Of a DNA stretch of 46,656 nt, positions 8,941 to 16,743 are shown piece after piece. Under the pieces are notes generated by a model. That model was not told where the DNA came from, ran no database searches, and saw nothing but the letters and a program-made list of their open reading frames with translations. The position numbers and the translations under genes were made by a program. Source of the stretch: Cellulosilyticum sp. (lineage in GTDB: Bacteria > Bacillota > Clostridia > Lachnospirales > Cellulosilyticaceae). Each line of letters begins with the position of its first letter. Position 1 is the first letter of the stretch. The DNA is taken from assembly GCA_015058045.1 (NCBI GenBank), contig SVDC01000027.1:1-46656 (forward strand), given 5' to 3'.

Positions 8941-9677
8941 CAATTATGACCTTATTTAAGGATATGGTAGATGGGGTATTAGGTTATAGTATGATGGGAA
9001 GAGCTCAAAAAAATGGGCTAATTGAATTGGAGTCTGTAGATATTAGAGATTATGCTAATAATAAGCATAATCAAGTAGATGATTATCCATATGGCGGAGG
9101 TGCTGGGATGTTAATGATGGCTCCACCAGTATATGATTGCTATGAATCCATTGTAGCGCGTTCAGAAGGTAAAAAGCCACGTGTCCTTTATATGACCCCA
9201 CATGGAAAGACTTGGAATCAACAAATGGCAGAGGAATTTTCAAAAGAAGATAATATTATCATCTTATGTGGGCACTATGAAGGTATTGATCAACGTGTGA
9301 TAGATGAAATTGTAACAGATGAGATTTCTATTGGTGATGTGGTCTTAACAGGAGGAGAACTTCCAGCTCTAATGATCGCAGATAGTATTATGCGACTTAT
9401 TCCAGGTGTATTAGGTAAACAAGCATCTTTTGAAGAAGAATCTTTCTCAGAGGGGTTATTAGAGTATTATCATTATACAAGACCAGCTGTGTTTCACGGA
9501 AAAGCTGTTCCAGAGGTGTTACTTTCAGGAAATCATAAAAAAATTGAAGAACATCGTAGACAAGAATCGATTATTAATACTTATCATAAACGTCCAGATT
9601 TGTTGGAAAAAGCAAATTTAACGGAAAAAGAGAAACGATTTATAGAAGACTATGCAAAAAAAGCATTGCAAAATTAA
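8931..9677 (+). CDS. trmD: tRNA (guanine-N1)-methyltransferase TrmD
   Basis: SAM-dependent enzyme that methylates G37 of tRNAs to prevent frameshifting. The 248-residue SPOUT protein shows the trefoil-knot cofactor motifs GHYEGIDQRV and DVVLTGGELPALMIADSIMR. It starts inside rimM (10-base overlap). Its 3' end contains the -35 box of the rplS promoter. Confidence 0.97.
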   Translation: MRITIMTLFKDMVDGVLGYSMMGRAQKNGLIELESVDIRDYANNKHNQVDDYPYGGGAGMLMMAPPVYDCYESIVARSEGKKPRVLYMTPHGKTWNQQMAEEFSKEDNIIILCGHYEGIDQRVIDEIVTDEISIGDVVLTGGELPALMIADSIMRLIPGVLGKQASFEEESFSEGLLEYYHYTRPAVFHGKAVPEVLLSGNHKKIEEHRRQESIINTYHKRPDLLEKANLTEKEKRFIEDYAKKALQN

Positions 9678-9694
9678 CACAGCCATGCTATAAT
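9666..9694 (+). promoter_or_regulatory. Sigma-A promoter of rplS
   Basis: TTGCAA (9666-9671), a 17-bp spacer and a perfect TATAAT (9689-9694). The -35 box lies within the last codons of trmD. Transcription would start near 9701, giving L19 an independent leader of about 65 bases. Confidence 0.75.
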
Positions 9695-9700
9695 TTTGAG

Positions 9701-9757
9701 GTGTTATTACGGATGGTCCTCTGTCAAAATATTGTTAAGAACATCTATGAAAAAAGG
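9701..9757 (+). promoter_or_regulatory. Probable L19 leader (ribosomal protein autoregulatory RNA)
   Basis: The rplS leader contains TTACGGATGGTCCTCTG followed by AAGAACATC. GATGGTC (9712-9718) can pair with GAACATC (9739-9745), one mismatch. This matches my memory of the L19 leader RNA described upstream of rplS in low-G+C Gram-positives, thought to be bound by L19 itself. A covariance-model search would confirm it. Confidence 0.6.
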
Positions 9758-9767
9758 AGAAAATAAA

Positions 9768-10115
9768 ATGAACCCAATTATTAGAGAAATCGAAAACGCA
9801 CAACTTAAAGCTGAAGTACCTGCATTCAATGTAGGGGATACAGTAAAAGTTTACGCAAAAATCAAAGAAGGTAACAGAGAACGTGTTCAAATGTTCGAAG
9901 GTATCGTTCTTAAAAGACAACATGGTGGAGTTCGTGAAACATTCACAGTAAGAAGAATTTCTTATGGTGTAGGTGTTGAAAAAACTTGGGCACTTCACTC
10001 ACCAAACATTGAAAAAATCGAAGTTGTACGTTTAGGTAAAGTTAGAAGAGCTAAACTTAACTACTTACGTGACCGTGTAGGTAAAAACGCTAAAGTTAAA
10101 GAATTAATTAAATAA
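9768..10115 (+). CDS. rplS: 50S ribosomal protein L19
   Basis: 115-residue large-subunit protein at the 30S-50S interface. It begins [20 protein letters not shown], with the diagnostic [23 protein letters not shown] and [12 protein letters not shown] stretches. The start at 9768 has AAAGGAG 10 bases upstream and aligns with known L19 N-termini. The longer in-frame extension to 9696 would run through the leader RNA and is not real. Codon use is that of a highly expressed gene. Confidence 0.97.
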   Translation: MNPIIREIENAQLKAEVPAFNVGDTVKVYAKIKEGNRERVQMFEGIVLKRQHGGVRETFTVRRISYGVGVEKTWALHSPNIEKIEVVRLGKVRRAKLNYLRDRVGKNAKVKELIK

Positions 10116-10116
10116 T

Positions 10117-10146
10117 AAAAAAAGGACTTTTAAAGTCCTTTTTTTA
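10117..10146 (+). terminator. Intrinsic terminator after rplS
   Basis: GGACTTT and AAAGTCC form the stem core, flanked by an A run on the left and a seven-T run on the right, directly after the stop codon. It is nearly palindromic. Confidence 0.93.
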
Positions 10147-10213
10147 TTATTTACAAGTGTAAAAATTTAGACTTTTAAACATAATAAAACAAAGAGAGTT
10201 GAATAAAGTATTA

Positions 10214-10242
10214 TTGAGCTTTAATAGAAAGTTCAATATAAT
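10214..10242 (+). promoter_or_regulatory. Sigma-A promoter of rbgA
   Basis: TTGAGC (10214-10219), 17 bp, perfect TATAAT (10237-10242). It lies between the rplS terminator and rbgA, so it starts the rbgA-sip-rnhB unit. Confidence 0.75.
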
Positions 10243-10295
10243 GTAGATAGAGTGCTTACTTAAAGCCAAACTAAAATTGGAAGGAAACAAGATAG

Positions 10296-11168
10296 ATGGA
10301 GAAAGAAATCAGTCAAGGTAAAATCATTCAATGGTATCCTGGACATATGACTAAAACAAAACGTTTAATAGAAGAAAATATTAAACTTGTAGATATTGTT
10401 ATTGAACTATTAGATGCTCGTGCACCCTATAGCACAAAAAATCCAGATATAGATAAATTGGCACAAAATAAAATGCGTATTGTTATTTTAAATAAAGCTG
10501 ATTTAGCAGATGAAAAAGCAACTAAAGAATGGATTAACTGGTATAGTAGCCACAATGTAAAAGTAGTGCCGATTATTGCTACAAGTGGTAAAGGAATTAA
10601 GGAAGTTGTTCAAATTGCAGAAGATCTGTTAAGAGAAAAAATCGAGAGAGACAAAGCAAGAGGGCGTATTTATAGACCTATTCGTGCAATGATTGTAGGG
10701 ATTCCTAATGTAGGGAAATCTACTTTTATTAACTCTCTTGTAGGTAAAGGAACAGCTAAAACAGGAGATAAGCCAGGGGTTACACGTGGTAAGCAGTGGG
10801 TTAAAATTAGAAAAGGATTTGAACTTTTAGATATGCCTGGTATTTTATGGCCTAAGTTTGAAGATCAAAATGTGGCTAAACATCTAGCCTACATTGGTTC
10901 AATTAATGATAATATTTTAGATAATCGTGATATTGCTATTAACCTTTTAGAACAAGGCTTAAAAGAGTTTAAAGATGCTTTAGAAAATCGATATAAGGTG
11001 GAACTTCCAGATGATGGTTATGAAGCTTTTAAAGCGATTGGTATGAAAAGAGGTTTAATTGGCGCAGGAGGTCATCTAGATGAACTTCGTACAGCTCAAA
11101 TTATTATAGATGAATTTAGAGCAGGTAAATGGGGGAAAATCAGTATCGAATTTCCGAAGAAAGCATAA
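10296..11168 (+). CDS. rbgA: Ribosome biogenesis GTPase RbgA (YlqF)
   Basis: Circularly permuted GTPase that acts late in 50S assembly. The permutation is visible: the G4 motif NKAD (66-69) comes before G1 GIPNVGKS (135-142) and the G3 DMPG (179-182). The N-terminus WYPGHMTK is typical, and the C-terminal ANTAR-like domain is present. 290 residues, normal length. AAGGAAAC precedes the start. In B. subtilis it also lies between rplS/sipS and rnhB. Confidence 0.96.
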   Translation: MEKEISQGKIIQWYPGHMTKTKRLIEENIKLVDIVIELLDARAPYSTKNPDIDKLAQNKMRIVILNKADLADEKATKEWINWYSSHNVKVVPIIATSGKGIKEVVQIAEDLLREKIERDKARGRIYRPIRAMIVGIPNVGKSTFINSLVGKGTAKTGDKPGVTRGKQWVKIRKGFELLDMPGILWPKFEDQNVAKHLAYIGSINDNILDNRDIAINLLEQGLKEFKDALENRYKVELPDDGYEAFKAIGMKRGLIGAGGHLDELRTAQIIIDEFRAGKWGKISIEFPKKA

Positions 11169-11197
11169 GGCGGTTGTCAATTGGGGGGATAGTATAA

Positions 11198-11743
11198 GTG
11201 AAATACAGTATACTAAAAAACTTTCTTATTGAAATAAGAGAGATTGTGATTGTCGTATTTACAGTTGCTTTTATAATGACTTTTATAATAAGTCAAAATA
11301 AAATACCTAGTGGTTCTATGATTCCAACATTAAAAGTGCAAGATAGACTTTTAGTGTCCATGCTCCCATATTATTATCGTGGGCCTAATCGAGGAGAAAT
11401 CGTTGTTTTTAATGGACCAGATGGTAATAAGTGGATTAAACGAGTGATAGGTTTGCCGGGGGAGACAATTGATATCCAAGAAGGGAACATTTATATTAAT
11501 GGAAGCCTTTTTGATGAATCCAAATATTTAAATGAACAAGCTATTTCTACGTTGAATCCTACTTTGTCTACAAAAATTTCCTATCCTTATACTATTCCTG
11601 AAGATTCCTACTTTCTTTTAGGGGATAACAGATTAGAAAGTTATGACTGTAGATATATTGGAGCTATTAGGGAAGAGGAGATTACAGGAAAAGCATTTTA
11701 TAGGATTTATCCGTTTAGGAGTATAGGGCAACTAGAAGCTTAA
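11198..11743 (+). CDS. sip: Signal peptidase I, copy 1
   Basis: Type I signal peptidase that cleaves secreted preproteins at the outer membrane face. 181 residues starting with GTG 9 bases after GGGGGG. One N-terminal transmembrane helix (about 14-32) is followed by the nucleophile Ser40 in IPSGSM and the general base Lys82 in WIKRVIGLPGE. The box GDNRLESYDCRYIG is also complete. Short Gram-positive (SipS/LepB) type. First of three tandem paralogues, which are clearly diverged in sequence, so this is an old duplication. Confidence 0.93.
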   Translation: MKYSILKNFLIEIREIVIVVFTVAFIMTFIISQNKIPSGSMIPTLKVQDRLLVSMLPYYYRGPNRGEIVVFNGPDGNKWIKRVIGLPGETIDIQEGNIYINGSLFDESKYLNEQAISTLNPTLSTKISYPYTIPEDSYFLLGDNRLESYDCRYIGAIREEEITGKAFYRIYPFRSIGQLEA

Positions 11744-11789
11744 GCTTCACCTTTAAAAGTAAGACTATAAAGAAGGAAGTGATGAACTG

Positions 11790-12329
11790 ATGTTAACCAT
11801 ACTAAATAGTGTTAAAAGAGGGATAGAATTTATTAAAGAATTAGTACTAATTGTATTAGTTGCTTTGCTATTTACTATTTTTATTATAAGTCATAATAAG
11901 ATACCAACTTCTTCAATGGTAAGTACGATTAATGAAGGAGATCATGTTCTAACAACTATGCTACCTTATTATTATCGAGATCCAGAGTATGGAGAAATTG
12001 TCGTATTTAAACATGGAGATGAAAGTTGGGTAAAACGTGTTATTGGTAAACCAGGTGATATAATTGATATTATTGATGGTCAGGTATATCGTAATGATCA
12101 GCTATTAGATGAGTCACAATATTTGGCGCCAGGGATGACATCTGAACCTTTTGGTATGGATCCAATTGAATTTCCTTATGTTGTACCAGAAGACCATTAT
12201 TTTTTAATGGGTGATAATCGTATGGTAAGTCAAGATTGTAGATATTTAGGGGCCATTAGTCGTGAAGACATTTACGGCAAGGCATGGATAAAAATTTATC
12301 CATTTAGTGAAATTGGTAAATTGAAATAA
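11790..12329 (+). CDS. sip: Signal peptidase I, copy 2
   Basis: Second tandem type I signal peptidase, 179 residues. It has a transmembrane helix at about 17-34, nucleophile Ser42 in IPTSSM, base Lys82 in WVKRVIGKPGD, and box GDNRMVSQDCRYLG. The substrate-contacting segment after the Ser box (YYYRDPEYGEIVVF) is closer to copy 3 than to copy 1. The ribosome binding site AAGGAAGTGA precedes the start. All catalytic residues are present, so it should be active. Confidence 0.93.
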   Translation: MLTILNSVKRGIEFIKELVLIVLVALLFTIFIISHNKIPTSSMVSTINEGDHVLTTMLPYYYRDPEYGEIVVFKHGDESWVKRVIGKPGDIIDIIDGQVYRNDQLLDESQYLAPGMTSEPFGMDPIEFPYVVPEDHYFLMGDNRMVSQDCRYLGAISREDIYGKAWIKIYPFSEIGKLK

Positions 12330-12343
12330 GTAGAAAGAGATGT

Positions 12344-12892
12344 GTGGTTGATATGAATAAGGTCAGAATGCTGATAAAAGAATTAATTGAAAAGTTAAAA
12401 GAGCCTATACTTGCAATTTTAGCTGCACTTCTGATTTCATGCTTCATTATTAGTCATACACAGGTGCCAACAGAGTCTATGATGCCTATGATTAATCCAG
12501 GGGATCATTTAATTGTCAATCGATTGCCATTTTATTATCGTGATCCAATGCGAGAAGAAATTGTTGTATTTGAACAGGGATCAAAGCATTTAATTAAAAG
12601 AGTTATTGGAGTACCAGGAGATGTTATTGATCTTGTAGATGGTCATGTTTATATAAATGGTAGTTTGTTAGATGAATCAGACTACTTAGAAAAGGGACAG
12701 GTTACCTTCCCTTTTTCTAAATCATCTATTATATTTCCTTATACTGTTCCAGAAGGGTATTATTTTGTATTAGGAGATAACCGAAGAAATAGTAGTGATA
12801 GTCGTGTTTTTGGTCCCATTGCTAGAACAAGTATTATAGCTAAGGCTGGTTATAGGATTTTTCCAATTCAATCAATAGGCATGGTAAAATAA
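12344..12892 (+). CDS. sip: Signal peptidase I, copy 3
   Basis: Third tandem type I signal peptidase, 182 residues. It has a transmembrane helix at about 21-37, Ser45 in VPTESM, Lys85 in LIKRVIGVPGD, and box GDNRRNSSDSRVFG. The cysteine of the other copies' DCRY box is replaced by Ser. The start could be GTG 12344 or ATG 12353: AGAAAGAG at 12332-12339 is near both and neither spacing is ideal. rnhB follows after 13 bases. Confidence 0.92.
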   Translation: MVDMNKVRMLIKELIEKLKEPILAILAALLISCFIISHTQVPTESMMPMINPGDHLIVNRLPFYYRDPMREEIVVFEQGSKHLIKRVIGVPGDVIDLVDGHVYINGSLLDESDYLEKGQVTFPFSKSSIIFPYTVPEGYYFVLGDNRRNSSDSRVFGPIARTSIIAKAGYRIFPIQSIGMVK

Positions 12893-12905
12893 AGGCGGTT
12901 TTTAT

Positions 12906-13667
12906 ATGAAAGTAAAAGAGATAGAAGCTATTTTGAAAGCAACACCTGTGGAACAGTTAGTAGAGCAGCTTAAGCAATATGAACAAGATGAACGCACAGG
13001 AGTTCAGAAATTAGTTAGTCAATATCAAAAGAAGTATGATCAGCATCAAGCAGTTATAAGTGAATGGGAAATGCGTATGGCATTTGATGAAGTGTTTGAT
13101 GAGCATGAAGTTGTGGTAGGTGTAGATGAGGTGGGTAGAGGACCTTTAGCTGGGCCAGTAGTGGCAGCAGCAGTCATCTTACCTGCAAATGCACATTTAC
13201 TTGGCTTAAAGGATTCTAAACAGCTAAGTGATGCAAAAAAAGAGGTATTATATAATGAAATTAAAAAGCAGGCTTTAGCAATTGGTATTGGTATTGTAGA
13301 TGCAGAGCGTATTGATGAAATCAATATTTTACAAGCAACATTTGAAGCTATGAGACAAGCACTTGGGCAAATTCAAAAGGAATATCAGTGCATACTAGTA
13401 GATGGTAATAAAGAAATTCCTAGTGTGGAGTGTAAGCAAGAAGCAATTATTGGTGGAGATAATAAAAGTGCAAGTATTGCTGCAGCTAGTGTTATTGCTA
13501 AAGTAACGAGAGATCATATGATGGAGGAATATGCAAAGCTATATCCGGGATATGACTGGGAAAGTAATAAAGGATATGGCAGTCAGAAACATTACGATGG
13601 CATTAGACAGCAAGGTGTTACGCCATTGCATCGTAAATCATTTTTGAAAAATGAGGGGATACAGTGA
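12906..13667 (+). CDS. rnhB: Ribonuclease HII
   Basis: Removes RNA (including single ribonucleotides) from RNA-DNA hybrids. The catalytic core begins at VGVDEVGRGPLAGPVVAAAVIL, with Asp74 and Glu75, and continues with ILVDGN and the SIAAASVIAKVTRD helix. The N-terminal ~70-residue helical extension is characteristic of Firmicutes RNase HII (253 residues). The stop overlaps the next gene's GTG start by 4 bases. Confidence 0.96.
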   Translation: MKVKEIEAILKATPVEQLVEQLKQYEQDERTGVQKLVSQYQKKYDQHQAVISEWEMRMAFDEVFDEHEVVVGVDEVGRGPLAGPVVAAAVILPANAHLLGLKDSKQLSDAKKEVLYNEIKKQALAIGIGIVDAERIDEINILQATFEAMRQALGQIQKEYQCILVDGNKEIPSVECKQEAIIGGDNKSASIAAASVIAKVTRDHMMEEYAKLYPGYDWESNKGYGSQKHYDGIRQQGVTPLHRKSFLKNEGIQ

Positions 13668-15151
13668 TTCATGAATTAAGTCATTTGAACAGCAAACAAG
13701 TTTTAAGTGAAGGTTCTATGGTGCATACAGGGAATGCACTAGATAAGAAGATGATGGTTAACCTCTCAAAAATCCAATTGGGAGATGTTTTAAGTGGAAA
13801 AATCATTTTCCAAGATCATCAGGCTATGCTTAAGTTAGAAAGCGGCTTAAGTTTATTGGCACATTTACCTAAATCTGTAGTGCCTAATCAGTTGGGGGAT
13901 TTTTTAGTAACTGGAAAAAGTGGACAACATTTAGAAGTAGAACAGATTCAAATCAATCAATCTGCTGGGAAGCATCAAACATTAGAAGAATCCATCATGA
14001 AAGAGATGCATCTTCCTAATACATCAGAAATGAAACAAATGGTAGAACAGTGGATGAATCAAGGGTTGCCTATGATAAAAAATCAAATGTTACAAGCTTA
14101 TCATATGGTGAAAAACTATGATTTACCTTCTGAGCTTTTAGTGAATTTAAGTGAGAATCGAGTTTATTTAAGTGAAGAAGAAATACGTTTAGTGACCCAA
14201 TTTAAGGCAGAGGGGATTACTATTTTAGATGGAGCCATTGAAGAGGCATTTAGCCAAATAACACATAAAGCAGCGGTTAAGTTTAATCATGCCTTAATTG
14301 AGAATATGACACCTAGTCATTTAAGGACTATGCTAGAAGAAGTGCTAAGTCAGCAGACAACCAATGAAAATACTTCTAATAGGATGGTATATTCTAATGA
14401 AAGTCAAATAGACTTTCAAGATGTGGGAAAAGCTCAAATGAGTTTAAGAGATGTTCTGAATCAGATTTCTCAGATGCAACCAGATAATTTTGAAGAGAAT
14501 GGTGCTCTATATGTAGCTTTAAAAGATATGTTACAGACCTTACCTAAGGAGGAGCTTAAGGAACTAAGTAAGCAGTTAATTCATAAGTACATGGTGATAA
14601 GTGAGGATGAGTTACGAGAAAATCCAGAGGAGATAATCAAATTAGGTGAATTATCTAAGAGATTAGAGACTATTGCAAGCCAGATAAAAGAACATATCGG
14701 TGAAGAAATCATAAAAGAACCATTGCAACAACTGGAGCAGACTGCTCAGATATTAGAAAAATATCATGTAGATGGACAGTATTATTGTTTTCCTTTACAA
14801 ATTAAGGAGCAACATACTTCAGGTGAATTATATTTTTTTAAACCTAAAAAACATAAAAAAAGTACACAAGACGATAAAGGCATGTATATTGTATTAGCCT
14901 TAGAGATGCCAGCATTAAAACATATTGAAGTACATTTAATAGAACATCATGAGGAGTTAGCATTAAAAATAAAAGTGGGTAATGAAGCGATCTTAAAACA
15001 AATTAAAGAAAACCAAGCGCAGCTTAGAGCTTTAATGGATGAAACAATGATGCCAATAGGTGATATTGAGATAGAGCAGCTTGAAGAAAGGCTAGAACAA
15101 AAGATTCCTAGAAAAGAAAGTATATCAAGTCGGTTAGACTTTAGAATTTAG
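13664..15151 (+). CDS. FliK-like protein of unknown function (YlqG position)
   Basis: 495 residues, no signal peptide or membrane helix seen. The N-terminal part (about 35-90) looks like a small beta-rich domain (LGDVLSGKIIF...AMLKLESGLSLLAHLP). The middle is long, helical and charged. The C-terminal 130 residues (YYCFPLQIKEQHTSGELYFFKPKK ... IEVHLIEHHEELALKIKV) resemble the C-terminal domain of flagellar hook-length protein FliK. In B. subtilis the unstudied ylqG occupies this place, followed by the FlhB-like ylqH, as here. GTG start overlapping the rnhB stop. The FliK link is inferred from pattern and context. Confidence 0.6.
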   Translation: MIHELSHLNSKQVLSEGSMVHTGNALDKKMMVNLSKIQLGDVLSGKIIFQDHQAMLKLESGLSLLAHLPKSVVPNQLGDFLVTGKSGQHLEVEQIQINQSAGKHQTLEESIMKEMHLPNTSEMKQMVEQWMNQGLPMIKNQMLQAYHMVKNYDLPSELLVNLSENRVYLSEEEIRLVTQFKAEGITILDGAIEEAFSQITHKAAVKFNHALIENMTPSHLRTMLEEVLSQQTTNENTSNRMVYSNESQIDFQDVGKAQMSLRDVLNQISQMQPDNFEENGALYVALKDMLQTLPKEELKELSKQLIHKYMVISEDELRENPEEIIKLGELSKRLETIASQIKEHIGEEIIKEPLQQLEQTAQILEKYHVDGQYYCFPLQIKEQHTSGELYFFKPKKHKKSTQDDKGMYIVLALEMPALKHIEVHLIEHHEELALKIKVGNEAILKQIKENQAQLRALMDETMMPIGDIEIEQLEERLEQKIPRKESISSRLDFRI

Positions 15152-15157
15152 GAGGTT

Positions 15158-15457
15158 ATGATGTCTAAAAAATCCTCAAAGAATAAAGTAAAAAAAGCAG
15201 TGGCTTTATCTTATAAAGAAGAGATGGTTGCACCTATTATAGTAGCTAGTGGAAGTGGAAAGGTTGCAGATAATATTTTACAAGAGGCAGAAAAAAGTAA
15301 AGTACCTGTTTATAAAGATACTAAACTGGCTACAATTTTAACGGAATTAGAATTAGGAGAAGCAATTCCACAAGAATTGTATGAAGCAGTTGCACGTATT
15401 TTAATTTTTGTAGGTGATATGGATGAATTATATGCCAAAACAAAAGGACATCATTAA
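15158..15457 (+). CDS. ylqH: FlhB C-terminal-domain-like protein (YlqH)
   Basis: 99-residue cytoplasmic protein matching only the C-terminal part of the export-switch protein FlhB (AVALSYKEEMVAPIIVASGSGKVADNILQEAEKSKVPVYKDTKLATIL ... LGEAIPQELYEAVARIL shows its order of elements). It lacks the FlhB membrane domain and the autocleaving NPTH motif is absent. AGGAGG precedes the start. Role unknown. It lies right after a FliK-like gene, and FliK and FlhB C-domain interact in flagellar export. Confidence 0.85.
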   Translation: MMSKKSSKNKVKKAVALSYKEEMVAPIIVASGSGKVADNILQEAEKSKVPVYKDTKLATILTELELGEAIPQELYEAVARILIFVGDMDELYAKTKGHH

Positions 15458-15791
15458 TAAGCGAACGATTGGGAATCAATATGAAGAAATGGCAAAGTCC
15501 TATCTTTTAGAGCAAGGATATAGTATCATATGTCAAAATTTTCGTTCTAGATTTGGGGAGATTGACATTATTGCATGGGATCATGAATATATTGTATTTA
15601 TTGAAGTAAAATATAGGAAGACAAAGAAATTTGGTTATCCTAGAGAGGCAGTTACCTATCAAAAGAGAAGACATATTTTACGAACTGCCCAATATTTTTT
15701 ATTGACTCAAATTGGTAAGGAGCTATCTTGTCGTTTTGATGTCATTGAAATTTTGGGAAATCAATTAACACATTTGAAAGCAGCTTTTTAG
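15423..15791 (+). CDS. YraN family (UPF0102) endonuclease-like protein
   Basis: Small protein of the restriction-endonuclease fold. The conserved core FGEIDIIAWDHEYIVFIEVKYRK holds the acidic/lysine active-site pattern. No precise role is established for the family. It overlaps ylqH by 35 bases. I favour ATG 15423 because AGGTGA lies 5 bases upstream; GTG 15414 and ATG 15432 are alternatives in the same frame. This gene sits next to rnhB in many bacteria. Confidence 0.88.
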   Translation: MNYMPKQKDIINKRTIGNQYEEMAKSYLLEQGYSIICQNFRSRFGEIDIIAWDHEYIVFIEVKYRKTKKFGYPREAVTYQKRRHILRTAQYFLLTQIGKELSCRFDVIEILGNQLTHLKAAF

Positions 15792-15803
15792 GAGGAAAGA
15801 GTG

Positions 15804-16628
15804 ATGACAGAGGAAGTAGCATATAAGTTTGTGACAAAAGATGCCTTAACTTATCTTACCTTTACATCTTGGGAAAAGGATGAAAGAGTAGTACATGGTT
15901 TTTCAACACGTTCTGGTGGTGTAAGCCAGGGGGAATTATCTTCTTTAAATCTAGGTTTTAACCGTGGAGACCAAGAAGAAAATGTTATTGAAAATTATAA
16001 ACGCATGTGCCAAGTAATTGGTGTACCTTTTGAAAGTCTTGTCCTATCTAAACAAGTTCATGAAACACATATTGCTAAGGTAGGGCAATGTGATTGTGGA
16101 AATGGTATTTTAACACCAAATAAATGGGAAAGCATGGATGGACTTTATACAAATGAAAAGGGAGTAACACTTGTGACTCATTATGCAGACTGTGTACCCC
16201 TATTTTTTTATGCACCAAAATATGGTATGATAGGAATGGCACATGCTGGATGGCGTGGAACAGTAGGCGAAATTGGTAAAAGGATGGTAGATCTTTGGGT
16301 GACAAAAGAAGGGATTCCAGCATCAGAAATTGAAGTTGCTATAGGACCATCTATCGGACCTTGCCATTTTGAAGTAGATGAAGATGTGGCAAGTGCGTTT
16401 ATAGCACGCTTTCCAAATGCAGCATTTATTAAATATGATACAGATAAAAATAAGTATTGCATTGATCTATGGGAATGTAATAAGCAGAGTTTATTAAGTG
16501 CTGGCATTTTAGAAGAGCATGTGATCGTTTCAGGTATTTGCACATGTTGTCATGATCAGATCTTCTTTTCACACCGAAAAACAAGTGGAAAAAGAGGAAC
16601 ATTAGGCGCTTTTATGAGTTTAAAGTAA
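15804..16628 (+). CDS. pgeF: PgeF/YlmD family purine nucleoside phosphorylase, peptidoglycan editing factor
   Basis: Laccase-domain (DUF152) protein of about 274 residues. The zinc-site motifs are visible in order: SKQVHETH, THYADCVPLFFY and GMAHAGWRGTVGEI. Members act as purine nucleoside phosphorylases, and in E. coli the protein prevents misincorporation of Ser into peptidoglycan stems. GGAGG at 15791-15795 gives better spacing to ATG 15804 than to GTG 15801. In B. subtilis it leads the ylmDE-sepF cluster, whereas here it is separated from that cluster by about 7 kb. Confidence 0.93.
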   Translation: MTEEVAYKFVTKDALTYLTFTSWEKDERVVHGFSTRSGGVSQGELSSLNLGFNRGDQEENVIENYKRMCQVIGVPFESLVLSKQVHETHIAKVGQCDCGNGILTPNKWESMDGLYTNEKGVTLVTHYADCVPLFFYAPKYGMIGMAHAGWRGTVGEIGKRMVDLWVTKEGIPASEIEVAIGPSIGPCHFEVDEDVASAFIARFPNAAFIKYDTDKNKYCIDLWECNKQSLLSAGILEEHVIVSGICTCCHDQIFFSHRKTSGKRGTLGAFMSLK

Positions 16629-16641
16629 AAAGGATACCTAC

Positions 16642-16670
16642 TTGACACCAAGTGAAAGAATGCTTAAATT
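16642..16670 (+). promoter_or_regulatory. Sigma-A promoter of der
   Basis: Perfect TTGACA (16642-16647), 17 bp, TAAATT (16665-16670). Transcription would start just before the inverted repeat at 16680-16720, which would therefore form at the 5' end of the der mRNA. Confidence 0.65.
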
Positions 16671-16679
16671 AGAAGTATA

Positions 16680-16720
16680 TCTTGGTTATAATGAAGCAAT
16701 TTATGACATTATAACCAAGA
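16680..16720 (+). promoter_or_regulatory. 14-bp perfect inverted repeat in the der leader
   Basis: TCTTGGTTATAATG (16680-16693) and CATTATAACCAAGA (16707-16720) are exact reverse complements around a 13-base loop. It is followed by ACTTATGAAAAAGG, so it is not a terminator. It ends about 12 bases before the ribosome binding site. It could be a 5' stabilising hairpin, an operator or an RNA-binding-protein site. Confidence 0.7.
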
Positions 16721-16743
16721 ACTTATGAAAAAGGAGAAGTAGA

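Noticed and set aside
9696-9767. Upstream extension of L19 by 24 residues
   Set aside because: It reads through the leader RNA, has no ribosome binding site at 9696, and L19 proteins begin at MNPIIREIE.
13046-13324. Antisense open frame inside rnhB
   Set aside because: Ser/Ala-rich low-complexity translation, no ribosome binding site, lies wholly inside a conserved gene; a codon-bias shadow like many others in the window.
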